Origin: Sphingomonas sp.
GTDB lineage: Bacteria > Pseudomonadota > Alphaproteobacteria > Sphingomonadales > Sphingomonadaceae
Direction: 5' to 3'
DNA: 64,000 nt
Assembly (NCBI GenBank): GCA_003248865.1
Contig: QFPK01000014.1
Span: 29,747 to 93,746, forward strand
Under the pieces are notes generated by a model, which saw nothing but the letters and a program-made list of their open reading frames with translations, searched no databases and was not told the DNA's origin. The position numbers and the translations under genes are program-made. Within the stretch, counting starts at the first letter, position 1, and each line of letters starts with the position of its first letter. Positions 56,034 through 63,963 of this stretch are shown here, piece after piece.

Positions 56034-56831
56034 ATGGCAAGTTTCGATTCGGTGCTGGCGGGCCTGACCGCTGAAGGGGACGGGTTCAAGGCGCACGGGC
56101 CAGAGGACTGGCTGCAGGGCCGCACATTATATGGCGGCATGTCGGCCGCGCTGGCGCTGAAGGCGTGCGAACTGGCCGTGCCCGACCTGCCGCCGCTGCG
56201 GGCCGCGCAGATCGCCTATGTGGGGCCGGCGTCCCAGGATGTGCGGCTGGTGCCGACGGTGCTGCGCCGGGGCAAATCGGTGACGACGACGGCGTGCGAC
56301 CTGCTGTCGGACGGCGCGGTGGCGCTGCGGGCGTTGTTCGTGTTCGGCGCCGCGCGCGACAGCGCCTATGCCGCCCAGCCGCCCGCACCACCGGCCTGCC
56401 CGGGGCCAGAGGAGGCGAAACCCCTCTGGGGGCCGAACCGGCCGGGATTTACCGCCAACATCGACCAGCGGCTGGCAGGCGGGCAACCTCTGGTGAGCGG
56501 GGCTCACAGCGGGCATCTGCTGGCCTGGGTGCGGCACGCCGGGCCGGTGACTCCGGGGATGCCCGCGTTGGTCGCGCTTGGCGACGCCCTGCCGCCCGCG
56601 AGCTTCACCCGGTTCACCGCGCCCGCCATGATCAGCACGGTGACATGGGGATTCGAGCTGTTCGAGCCCGGCCCGCCGTTTGCAGGCCATGCCGACGGCA
56701 CCGGCTGGTATCTGCTGCAATCGATCGACGATGGGGTTGGGCAGGGCTATTCCACGCAATCGATGGCGATGTGGGACGAGGGCGGCCGCGCTGTGCTGCT
56801 GGCGCGCCAATCCGTCGCCATCTTCGGGTAA
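56034..56831 (+). CDS. Double-hotdog acyl-CoA thioesterase family protein
   Basis: 265 residues. Two hotdog units are visible: the first with LYGGMSAALALKACEL and the second with STVTWGFELFEPG through DEGGRAVLLARQSVAIF. It resembles TesB-like/acyl-CoA thioesterase II relatives (thioesterase family protein). The natural acyl substrate is unknown. GAGAG lies before the ATG; the start leaves 70 bp to the divergent rlmB. Confidence 0.85.
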   Translation: MASFDSVLAGLTAEGDGFKAHGPEDWLQGRTLYGGMSAALALKACELAVPDLPPLRAAQIAYVGPASQDVRLVPTVLRRGKSVTTTACDLLSDGAVALRALFVFGAARDSAYAAQPPAPPACPGPEEAKPLWGPNRPGFTANIDQRLAGGQPLVSGAHSGHLLAWVRHAGPVTPGMPALVALGDALPPASFTRFTAPAMISTVTWGFELFEPGPPFAGHADGTGWYLLQSIDDGVGQGYSTQSMAMWDEGGRAVLLARQSVAIFG

Positions 56832-56920
56832 GGCGCGATTTTCGGTTGCGCCTTTGCGCTTCCTGCATTGACAAGATTGGGCGCATTCGCCATTTGCCCG
56901 CCTCCCGCACCGAAGGGTTC

Positions 56921-57006
56921 GGAGGGGTGGCCGAGCGGTCAATGGCAGCAGACTGTAAATCTGCCGGGTTTTCCCTACGTTGGTTCAAATCCAACCCCCT
57001 CCACCA
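56921..57006 (+). tRNA. tRNA-Tyr(GTA)
   Basis: An 86-nt class II tRNA: acceptor GGAGGGG/CCCCTCC, anticodon loop CTGTAAA (GTA), an extended variable arm (GGGTTTTCCCTACG region), T-arm GGTTCAAATCC and encoded CCA. Confidence 0.95.
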
Positions 57007-57117
57007 TTCTTGCGGGCATCGGCCGAAGGCTGATGTTCGGCGCACATGCGTCGGCGCGCGGTCGCGCTTGCGGCCGCAGGCGGCCGGAGCCATGATGCCG
57101 AACGTCTGATGAGCGAC
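57007..57117. repeat. Palindromic spacer between tRNA-Tyr and tRNA-Gly
   Basis: Contains CATCGGCC-GAA-GGCTGATG-like hairpin near 57014 and long-arm GTTCGGC/GCCGAAC inverted sequences (57034 and 57099), plus the 13-mer GCGCGCGGTCGCG shared with the gshA-rlmB spacer. No gene is present. Confidence 0.45.
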
Positions 57118-57191
57118 GCGGGTATAGCACAATGGTAGTGCAGCAGCCTTCCAAGCTGAATACGCGGGTTCGATTCCCGCTACCCGCTCCA
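57118..57191 (+). tRNA. tRNA-Gly(TCC)
   Basis: 74 nt: acceptor GCGGGTA/TACCCGC, anticodon loop CTTCCAA (TCC), T-arm CGGGTTCGATTCCCG and encoded CCA. Integrase remnants start 16 bp after its 3' end, so it is the probable attachment site of the island to its right. Confidence 0.95.
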
Positions 57192-57206
57192 TCATTTAGC
57201 TGAAAA

Positions 57207-57516
57207 TCAGGGGGTGTGGTTTGCACCCCGTTTTACACTTTTGCTCGCGAGACGCTCTCCCAAGGCCGCCACCGCGCGCGCCTGATCCACGTACAGCTTG
57301 CGGATTCGGCCCGCGCTCTGTTCGTTCCAACCGATCGTGTCCGCGATCTGCCGGTCGTTGAACGAGACCGGCGGCAACATACGCTCGATTGCGAACGTCC
57401 CACGGCAATTGTGCAGCCGTTTGCAGGCAGTTCGAGACGAGTGTGTTCCGTTAGGAAATCCTGTGTCACCTCGGCGGTAGAGCGCGATTCCCCGAATGAT
57501 CAGACAAGGACTGACT
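57207..57516 (-). pseudogene. C-terminal fragment of a tyrosine-type integrase
   Basis: The minus strand keeps about 103 open codons ending at TGA 57207. It contains KRLHNCRGTFAIERML, with the box-II HxxR of tyrosine recombinases, then DRQIADTIGWNEQSAGRI and RKLYVDQARAVAALGER with the catalytic-type tyrosine. The first catalytic arginine and the whole N-terminal DNA-binding part are missing, and a stop precedes the fragment. It abuts tRNA-Gly, the usual place for an integrase. It is a relic, not a working enzyme. Confidence 0.7.
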
Positions 57517-57617
57517 CAACGCCCGGACACCATCGAGCGACAGCTGGGGCATATGTAGGCCAACCTCATCAGGCCAAAGTTTGGGCAGCTGAAATGGTGA
57601 AGCGGGGCTGGCGTTGA
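57511..57617 (+). pseudogene. Possible second integrase relic (P4-like C-terminus)
   Basis: Plus-strand codons read QRPDTIERQLGHM before a TAG, and in the next frame AKVWAAEMVKRGW. These recall the IERQLAH and AEFWEER/MMQ.WAD end of P4-type integrases, split by a stop and a frameshift. The match is short and could be chance. Together with the minus-strand relic it accounts for most of the 453-bp gap 57192-57644; nothing else is seen there. Confidence 0.35.
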
Positions 57618-57644
57618 ATGACGAGTCTCCATGGACCGGGCCGC

Positions 57645-58619
57645 CTAGCTGTCACCGCTGATGCTGGCCGCCAATTTGTTGTGGTCGACTTTCCGAATTG
57701 TACGAAACCCAAGGTGAGATGCACCCGCTGTCTCGTCCTGTGCATGGCGCGCTTCCGGGCGATAGCGGGCGCAGTAGTTGGGCGCGCACAGGAAGGAGCC
57801 GCCCTTGATGACGCGGACGCGCGCGTCCGGCTGCGCGGGATCAAAACTTGGGTTGCCCGGAGCACCTTCACCCATCACCAGTGGGGCATGGCTGGGCAGG
57901 TACCAGCTGCGGGTCCATTCCCAAGCATTTCCGATCATGTCGCTGAGGCCGTGGCTATTGGTCTTGAAACAACCGACGGGTGCAAGGCCGGCGTGGCCGT
58001 CTTTCCGGTCGTTCTTCACCGGAAAACGCCCTTGCCATGTATTCGCCGTATCGGCCGGCGGCTGATCGAGCGACTCCGCCATATCACCGCGCGAAGCATG
58101 TTCGAACTGCTCTTCGCTCGGAAGTGCACGGCCGGCCCAGTCGGCATAGGCGAGTGCATCTTCATAAGCGACATGGACCACAGGATGCTGACCGCGCCTG
58201 CGCAGGTCGCTGCCCGGGCCTTCGGGGTGCTTCCAGTCGGCACCTTTCACATGGCGCCACCAATCGCGTGGGTGGACCGGCACTTCCTTCGGCCCCGGCG
58301 GACGGAAGACGATGGAGCCGCCGTCTCGCTCCGCGCGGGTTATGTAGCCGGTTGCGGCCACGAACGTGGCGAACTGCCGGTTCGTGACCTCGTGCTGATC
58401 GATCCAGAAGCCCTTCAGTGTTACCTCGTGCGCAGGGCCTTCGTCGGCGTAGCCACGATCGGTGCCGATCCGAACCTTGCCGCCCGGTATCCACAGCTCG
58501 CTGCTTGCGGGCTGCGGACAACTGGGCGGTTCGGGCTCTGGTGCCGCGCTACCGGCACGCCCTCCGGGCAGAGTGATGAGGGCGGCAATGGCGACAAGAA
58601 TGCGGAAAGTGGAGGTCAT
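57645..58619 (-). CDS. Formylglycine-generating enzyme (sulfatase-modifying factor)
   Basis: 324 residues with a signal peptide (ILVAIAALITLPGGRAGS). FGE-sulfatase domain from ELWIPGGKVRIGTD on; the copper-binding redox pair is Cys278 and Cys283 in GGSFLCAPNYCARYR, the same CxxxxC spacing as the active pair of human FGE (Cys336/Cys341). It would convert the CxPxR cysteine of a sulfatase to formylglycine. Its ATG overlaps the sulfatase stop (ATGA), and that sulfatase has exactly such a cysteine, so they form an enzyme-activator pair. Export of the FGE itself would place activation in the periplasm. Confidence 0.9.
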   Translation of the reverse strand: MTSTFRILVAIAALITLPGGRAGSAAPEPEPPSCPQPASSELWIPGGKVRIGTDRGYADEGPAHEVTLKGFWIDQHEVTNRQFATFVAATGYITRAERDGGSIVFRPPGPKEVPVHPRDWWRHVKGADWKHPEGPGSDLRRRGQHPVVHVAYEDALAYADWAGRALPSEEQFEHASRGDMAESLDQPPADTANTWQGRFPVKNDRKDGHAGLAPVGCFKTNSHGLSDMIGNAWEWTRSWYLPSHAPLVMGEGAPGNPSFDPAQPDARVRVIKGGSFLCAPNYCARYRPEARHAQDETAGASHLGFRTIRKVDHNKLAASISGDS

Positions 58620-60322
58620 GGCCGGTAGATGACTTCGTTCGGCATGATCACGCCCACTTCCTTTGCATAGGCGTCCCAAGCCGCGACAAGCTCAGCAAGA
58701 CGTTCGGGCTCGCTAGTGCCGAGATCGTTCGTCTCGCCAGGATCGTCTGCGATGTTGAACAGGCGCCAACGCCCGTCGCCGATGTCGGTGATCTTCCAGT
58801 CGCCCAGACGCAGCGCCCGCGATCCGAAAAGCTCCGAGCCGTGGGCATCGTTCGGACCGTAGACGCGGTCGCTCCTGCCAGTGAGATAGGGCACCCAGCT
58901 CTTGCCGCGAATGGGTTCAGCAGGCCTGCCGCGGAACATGCCCTTGTGGTCGGGTACTTCAGCGAGCTCGAGAAACGTCGGCAGGATATCGGCCACGGAC
59001 AGAAAAGCGCCGGCGATTTCGCCCTTTGCCTTGAAGTTCCCTCCACTGACGAATGAGACGACACGCGTTCCACCTTCAGTCGCATAGCCCTTGTAGAGCC
59101 ATGAAGGCGCCGTCCCTGCCTGTGCCCAGCCGGGTCCATAGCCCACGTATGAGGCCGCGCTGCCGCGGCTTTCAAAACTGTTGTCGGAGCGATCCAGAAT
59201 TCGCTTGAGACCGACCATGTCGCTTGCCGTAACATCCAGCGCCTCGGCGCCATTGTCGGAGAGGAACACAATCACTGTGTTCTCGAACTCGCCTGTGCGT
59301 TTCAACTCGTCGACGACGCGGCCCACAGCCTTGTCGATCCTGTCGACCATTGCGGCGTAGATTTCCATGTCGCGCGCGGCCGTGCGCTTCTCGTCTGCCG
59401 AAAGCGAATCCCATGGGCGTCTGTATGTGGGGGCGTGCGCGGGCTTCGACGGATCGAGCAGGCCGAGTTCGCGTTGGCGCTTGAGCCGCTCTTCACGCAG
59501 CGTCTCGAAGCCCGCGTCATAGCGGCCGCGATACTTCGCGATCGTCTCGACAGGCGCCTGCAGTGGCCGATGAGGTGCCGTGAAGGCCAGATAGGCAAAG
59601 AACGGCTTGCTTCCTTCAGGCCCGGCCTTGGTTTCGCGAATGTAGTCGACGAGTCTCGCGCCGAAATAATCCGACGAATAGAAATCCTCGGGGACGCCGG
59701 AGAGGCGTTCGCCGTTCTGGGTGTAAGTTGAACCCTTGGTTGGATCGCTTGACGTACCAACACCGAAATGATTGTGGCCGCCTTGCAGCAGCGCGAAGCT
59801 GTGCTGGAAACCACGCGCATGAGGATCCTGTTCGGGCTCAATGCCGAGGTGCCACTTGCCTGAAAAGAGCGTGCGATAGCCCCCATCGGCGAGGAGTTCA
59901 GCAAGCGATGCAACCTCCGGCCGCAGAAAGCCCTCGTGCCCCGGCTGTCCTTGCTGGTTGGGTGCGATGAGCCCGGCCATCGCGCCGAGGCCGGCGCGAT
60001 GATTGTCTGTGCCCGAAAGCAGCATGGCGCGTGTCGGTGAACAGGTTGGGGTGGTGTGGAAGCCGGTAAAGCGTACCCCTGATCTGGCGAGCGCGTCTAT
60101 GTTGGGCGTGTCGATCTCGCCGCCGAAGGCGCCGATGTCGGAAAAGCCAAGATCGTCGGCAACGATCACGAGGAAATTGGGCCGAGATGCGTTGGCAAGA
60201 GCAGGTGCGTTGAATAAGACAGCGGTGGCGATTGCGACGAGTTGACAGCGAAATCCGATCCGATCACGCACAGCGGAAGTCTGCCTCCAGCGAAGACTGC
60301 TGATATTTTCGGCAATGATCAT
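58616..60322 (-). CDS. Cys-type arylsulfatase (S1 family)
   Basis: About 568 residues from the chosen start. A signal peptide (LVAIATAVLFNAPALANA) precedes NFLVIVADDLGFSDIG (calcium ligands) and the formylglycine motif CSPTR (Cys94 in this numbering) in TTPTCSPTRAMLLSG. GKWHLG and the later DNGAEA complete the S1 site. It hydrolyses sulfate esters; the layout is nearest to AslA-like arylsulfatases, and the substrate is unknown. The start is uncertain: in-frame ATGs at 60424 and 60436 and a GTG at 60271 are alternatives, and the frame stays open back to 60655 inside the regulator gene. Confidence 0.88.
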   Translation of the reverse strand: MIIAENISSLRWRQTSAVRDRIGFRCQLVAIATAVLFNAPALANASRPNFLVIVADDLGFSDIGAFGGEIDTPNIDALARSGVRFTGFHTTPTCSPTRAMLLSGTDNHRAGLGAMAGLIAPNQQGQPGHEGFLRPEVASLAELLADGGYRTLFSGKWHLGIEPEQDPHARGFQHSFALLQGGHNHFGVGTSSDPTKGSTYTQNGERLSGVPEDFYSSDYFGARLVDYIRETKAGPEGSKPFFAYLAFTAPHRPLQAPVETIAKYRGRYDAGFETLREERLKRQRELGLLDPSKPAHAPTYRRPWDSLSADEKRTAARDMEIYAAMVDRIDKAVGRVVDELKRTGEFENTVIVFLSDNGAEALDVTASDMVGLKRILDRSDNSFESRGSAASYVGYGPGWAQAGTAPSWLYKGYATEGGTRVVSFVSGGNFKAKGEIAGAFLSVADILPTFLELAEVPDHKGMFRGRPAEPIRGKSWVPYLTGRSDRVYGPNDAHGSELFGSRALRLGDWKITDIGDGRWRLFNIADDPGETNDLGTSEPERLAELVAAWDAYAKEVGVIMPNEVIYRP

Positions 60323-60500
60323 GAACACGCCGCAATCCACAGGGCGTTTTTTCGATGTCAGGATGACATCCAGCTTTGATATTATTTTCACGACGGAAGC
60401 ACGAAGAATAAACATGTCATTCATGGCGATACCCATCTTTCCGAAATGCTTCAGTTGTAACAAAATATCTTTCAGAGATTGTTGTTGAGAAATTTTGCTA

Positions 60501-61229
60501 TTAATTTGACACTGCCGCGTCTTTATGTTGCCAGTATGTTTGTAATCCTTCACGAATGCAGTTCGCGGTTCTCTGCGCATGGCGCCTGATAAGATACGCT
60601 GCACGCAGAGATTTCCGGCCGAGAACAGCTTCCGCAATCGCATCATTCTCGTCATGGGTATCGGAGTCCACGCTGCGGTTCGGCAGGATGATGGCCCTGT
60701 ACCGTTCCGCGTGCCTGTGAAGCATGCGTCGCATCCGTATCAGCCATGGGGAGGCGCATGCCGAACCAAGTGTGTCATGGAACCGCCTGCTCGCCTGCAT
60801 CCAGGCTTTGAACGCGGCCTCGTCGCTTTCATGCAGAAGCGTCTGCGTGGCTTCGCGAAGCGCGAAATGCGCTTTCCGGACCCTTGCTTCCCAGGCTTCC
60901 TCTCCGAGTCTTATCGATCGGGCGACTGCCTCGGTCTCGATCAGCATATGGATTTCTGTGGTGTCGTCGAGTTCGTCGATAGAAATGGGGGATACCCAGA
61001 ACCCTCGTTGCTTTTCGGTGCATACAAGCGCGTCACCCGTCAACTTGATCAGTGCTTCACGAAGAGGACTCATGCCGACACCGTAAAGGCGGGAGAATTC
61101 CTCCATTCGCAGCTTCGTTCCCGGCATCAAAACCCCGGAGACAATGTCGCGATGAAGCGCGTGATAGATGTGGTCAGCAATTGTTCTTGTGTTGTCCCCG
61201 TCATCCAGCAGATCGGAATGATCAGTCAT
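60501..61229 (-). CDS. GntR-family regulator with FCD domain
   Basis: 242 residues. The winged helix is ADHIYHALHRDIVSGVLMPG and GVGMSPLREALIKLTGD; the C-terminal FCD ligand domain has RFHDTLGSACASPWLIRM and HDENDAIAEAVLGR (metal-binding His/Asp). FCD regulators respond to organic acids or similar ligands. It precedes the sulfatase pair on the same strand by about 178 bp and is the obvious local regulator. The start is ATG at 61229. Confidence 0.85.
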   Translation of the reverse strand: MTDHSDLLDDGDNTRTIADHIYHALHRDIVSGVLMPGTKLRMEEFSRLYGVGMSPLREALIKLTGDALVCTEKQRGFWVSPISIDELDDTTEIHMLIETEAVARSIRLGEEAWEARVRKAHFALREATQTLLHESDEAAFKAWMQASRRFHDTLGSACASPWLIRMRRMLHRHAERYRAIILPNRSVDSDTHDENDAIAEAVLGRKSLRAAYLIRRHAQRTANCIREGLQTYWQHKDAAVSN

Positions 61230-61465
61230 CGCTCATTCTCCGCGCCGTCGCGCGATCTTGAATGCTGGGCGCTAGCAAACTGACTCGTTGCAGCGAGACT
61301 GAGTGACTCGATCCGGCTTGGTTGACTCGCCTTTCGGGTTTTGCACCTTTCATGCGCGACAAGCGTGAAGCTTCGCGGGAGGTCAGCGGTGAGCCGGGGT
61401 GGCGCGGAGTTTTCCACACAGCGCAGCTCCACCCCGGCTCTGCCCACCGAGTGAAGGGCAGCTCC

Positions 61466-61505
61466 TTTTTCTTCCCTCCGCGAACTTTTTCTTCCTTCCG
61501 CGAAC
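61466..61505 (+). repeat. Two tandem 20-bp repeats
   Basis: TTTTTCTTCCCTCCGCGAAC is followed at once by TTTTTCTTCCTTCCGCGAAC, differing at one base. A further TTCGC begins a partial third unit. It could be an operator or slippage product. Confidence 0.7.
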
Positions 61506-61518
61506 TTCGCTGCACAAT

Positions 61519-61538
61519 GCAACCCAAGGCAACCCAAG
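61519..61538 (+). repeat. Two tandem 10-bp repeats
   Basis: GCAACCCAAG occurs twice in direct succession. Its significance is unknown. Confidence 0.6.
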
Positions 61539-61694
61539 TGCGATGTCCGAGCCGCAACTGGTGTCAGGCCAGATCTCATAGTCCCACGAAAATCGAAAAG
61601 AGCGAAGTTGCCCGCTGGCCGGTTCAATCCATTCGTTGAAATTGATCAATCACGATCTAAACTCACGCGACAACAATAGGCTAGGGGGGAGCTC

Positions 61695-63656
61695 ATGCAG
61701 CTCGAAAAAGTCCACGTCACCAACTTCAGATCGGTCGATGACAGCCAGGAATTCACGATAGATCCGGTGACGTGTCTCGTAGGGAAGAACGAGGCCGGTA
61801 AGAGCGCGATACTCCTAGCCCTAGCTGCACTAAATCCGCACCCAACGACACCGGCCGTATTCGATAAAGAGCGCGACTATCCGCGAAGGCTGCTCACCCA
61901 ATACGAGGAGCGTCACGGGAACAAAGAAGCACTCGCCATCTCGACTAAATGGCGCCTCCAGGCTCGAGACATGGCTAAGATTGAGGCTACCATCGGAAAA
62001 AGCGTGATCAAGAATGATTTGGTGTCCATCGAGCGCCGCTACGGTATAGAGATTGAGGTCAATGCGCAGCTTAACTTCGCGGCTGGGTTGGCCAACCTGT
62101 ACGACCGGTTCGCGTTGGACGAATCGGAACGTGCTGTTCTCGCCCAGGTAACCAATACATCCGAGTTGATCAGCACTCTCGCAAAACTCTCATCACCGAC
62201 GGCGCGACATCAGGAACTCAAGGCGCACATGGCTGCCAACGGCACCATCACGTCCCAGGTTGGCAGTCTGATCAAGTCAATGCTGCCAAAGTTTATGTAC
62301 TTCTCGTCCTATGATCGCATGGATGGCGCAATTCAGTTGGAGCAGACACGTCAGCTAATAGCGAACGGTCAGATCAATACCGAGATGAACCGCGGGGCAA
62401 GGCTCTTTTCCGAGTTTCTCGACTATGCCGGAGTATCGATCGACGAGATAACGAACGTCACCACCTATGAGACGTTCAACGCCCGGCTTCAGGCAGCGTC
62501 GAACAACATCACCGACCAAGTGCTGGAGTATTGGACCCAGAACCCGGACCTCAGCGTCGCGGTTCGCGTGGAGCAGGCGCGCTCGGGAGACCCAGCACCG
62601 CTCAACTCCGGCACAATCGCTTGGGCACGCATTAACAATCACCTTCACCGTGTCGATACGCCGTTCTCGGAGCGCAGCGCAGGCTTCGTCTGGTTTTTCT
62701 CGTTCCTCGTGAAATTTGCGCAGGTGAAAGACGAAGAGACACCAGTCGTATTGTTGCTCGATGAGCCCGGCCTCACTCTGCACGGCAAGGCTCAAGCTGA
62801 CCTGTTGCGCTTTTTCAAGGACAAGCTCGCACCGCACCACCAGATCATCTACTCGACCCACTCACCCTTCATGGTTCCCGCAGATGAGTTGGCTTCTGTC
62901 CGCATTGTCGAGGATCAGGTGGAAATGAAGGGCGTGCGGCGTATGCCGCTCGGCACGAAAGTGCGCAGCGATGTACTTACCCGCGACCCTGATACTTTGT
63001 TCCCCTTGCAGGGCGCGCTGGGGTACGAGATCACCCAATCGCTGTTCGTCGGCAAGCATACCATGCTTCTCGAGGGCCCCGGCGATATCCTCTATATCCA
63101 AGCACTGTCGGATGCGCTCAAGCGACGCGGTCGGACAGGTCTCGACACCAGATGGACCCTTTGCCCAGCGGGCGGCATCGACAAGATCCGACCGTTCGTC
63201 GCGATGTTTTCGGGCAATGCTCTACATATCGCGGTGCTTTCCGACCAGGCTAAGGGCGACAATCGCAAGGTCGACGACCTGAAACGTGCTGAAATCCTGA
63301 AGGCTGGCCATTTCTACACCATGGCTGATTTCATGGGCCGCCCAGAAGCGGACATCGAGGACATATTCGAGCCGGAATTGTTCGCGGCAATCCTCAACGG
63401 GACCTACGGGTTTGACGATACGCGCAAGCTGACTGCGGCATCGCTGAAAAAGGCGGGAAACGGCACGGATCGTCTCGTAAAGCAGGCTGAGGCAGCCTTC
63501 GCGGTAATGTCCACCGATGCCCCCCTATTCGACCACTTTACGCCTGCCGCTTGGCTCATCCGAAACCCCAAAGTGCTCGATCTGAAGACGGGCCCGGTAC
63601 CAAAGACACTCGATAGGGCCCAGACAATATTCGATACGTACAACGAGCTGCTCTAG
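61695..63656 (+). CDS. OLD-family ATP-dependent nuclease (ABC-type ATPase plus TOPRIM)
   Basis: 653 residues. Walker A is GKNEAGKS (30-37), the signature-like segment SERSAGFVWFFSF is near 325-337, Walker B is VVLLLDEPG (351-359) and the H-loop is IYSTHSPFM. The C-terminal TOPRIM region has LLEGPGDILYIQAL (Glu460, Asp464), LSDQAKGD (Asp517) and DIEDIFEP. OLD proteins are nucleases that occur alone, as in phage P2 old, or with partners in antiphage systems such as Gabija. No UvrD-like helicase adjoins it. Island location and atypical codon use suggest a mobile defence gene, but activity is an inference. Confidence 0.85.
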   Translation: MQLEKVHVTNFRSVDDSQEFTIDPVTCLVGKNEAGKSAILLALAALNPHPTTPAVFDKERDYPRRLLTQYEERHGNKEALAISTKWRLQARDMAKIEATIGKSVIKNDLVSIERRYGIEIEVNAQLNFAAGLANLYDRFALDESERAVLAQVTNTSELISTLAKLSSPTARHQELKAHMAANGTITSQVGSLIKSMLPKFMYFSSYDRMDGAIQLEQTRQLIANGQINTEMNRGARLFSEFLDYAGVSIDEITNVTTYETFNARLQAASNNITDQVLEYWTQNPDLSVAVRVEQARSGDPAPLNSGTIAWARINNHLHRVDTPFSERSAGFVWFFSFLVKFAQVKDEETPVVLLLDEPGLTLHGKAQADLLRFFKDKLAPHHQIIYSTHSPFMVPADELASVRIVEDQVEMKGVRRMPLGTKVRSDVLTRDPDTLFPLQGALGYEITQSLFVGKHTMLLEGPGDILYIQALSDALKRRGRTGLDTRWTLCPAGGIDKIRPFVAMFSGNALHIAVLSDQAKGDNRKVDDLKRAEILKAGHFYTMADFMGRPEADIEDIFEPELFAAILNGTYGFDDTRKLTAASLKKAGNGTDRLVKQAEAAFAVMSTDAPLFDHFTPAAWLIRNPKVLDLKTGPVPKTLDRAQTIFDTYNELL

Positions 63657-63687
63657 ATCGCCATCACAAGCGGCTACGGAGGCTACG

Positions 63688-63894
63688 CTACGCTAAGCGC
63701 GAAGCGACAAGCTCTTCGCAAACGTTGGGCTGATCGAAGTAATAAGTGTTCGGGTAGTCCTGAAGAGCGTCAAGATCTTCAATTGACTGCAACTCAATTG
63801 TCGCTGTTGCTGCTTCACTAGGGGGCTCACCCGCCGGCAAACCGTCCGGTTCGTGGCGCACAAGTAGACGAAATGCGTCGAGCCTAACCGGCAC
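63688..63894 (-). CDS. Small hypothetical protein convergent to the OLD gene
   Basis: 68 residues from a GTG start; acidic and soluble (IELQSIEDLDALQDYPNTYY). The frame is open a little further upstream (LLVAGSATV). It converges on the OLD nuclease with a 31-bp gap. Its composition looks coding-like but there is no recognisable family or good ribosome-binding site, and it may be the remnant of a longer gene. Confidence 0.4.
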   Translation of the reverse strand: MPVRLDAFRLLVRHEPDGLPAGEPPSEAATATIELQSIEDLDALQDYPNTYYFDQPNVCEELVASRLA

Positions 63895-63915
63895 TGTTGC
63901 ACTGCCCGCAACGAG

Positions 63916-63945
63916 AAGGGGCGGCGCCTTGCGGCGCCGCCCCTT
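63916..63945. terminator. Strong hairpin terminator
   Basis: A 13-bp perfect stem, AAGGGGCGGCGCC and GGCGCCGCCCCTT with a TTGC loop. It lies 18 bp after the stop of the minus-strand gene entering from the right and probably terminates it; the T-run is short on either strand. Confidence 0.75.
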
Positions 63946-63963
63946 TCGTCATGCTGCGATCTG

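Larger units (their letters stand above)
61230..61694. other. Intergenic region between the GntR and OLD genes
   Basis: No credible gene; short open frames on both strands lack coding character. It contains a perfect-but-one tandem duplication of a 20-mer (61466-61505) and a 10-bp tandem duplication (61519-61538). Divergent promoters for both flanking genes must lie here, but none is clear. Confidence 0.5.

Noticed and set aside
60323..60655. Longer sulfatase N-terminus reaching into the GntR gene
   Set aside because: It would overlap the regulator by up to 155 bp and put the signal peptide more than 130 residues inside the protein; the exact start nevertheless remains open.
61466..61538. 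Short tandem repeats as a possible CRISPR array
   Set aside because: Only two units of each type, with no spacers and no cas genes nearby.
61695..63894. Gabija system
   Set aside because: The OLD-type GajA-like component is present, but no UvrD/Rep-like GajB lies on either side; the neighbour is a 68-residue ORF.
57118..63900. Paired attachment sites bounding the island
   Set aside because: No copy of the tRNA-Gly 3' end was found further right within the window; the right boundary may be lost or outside.
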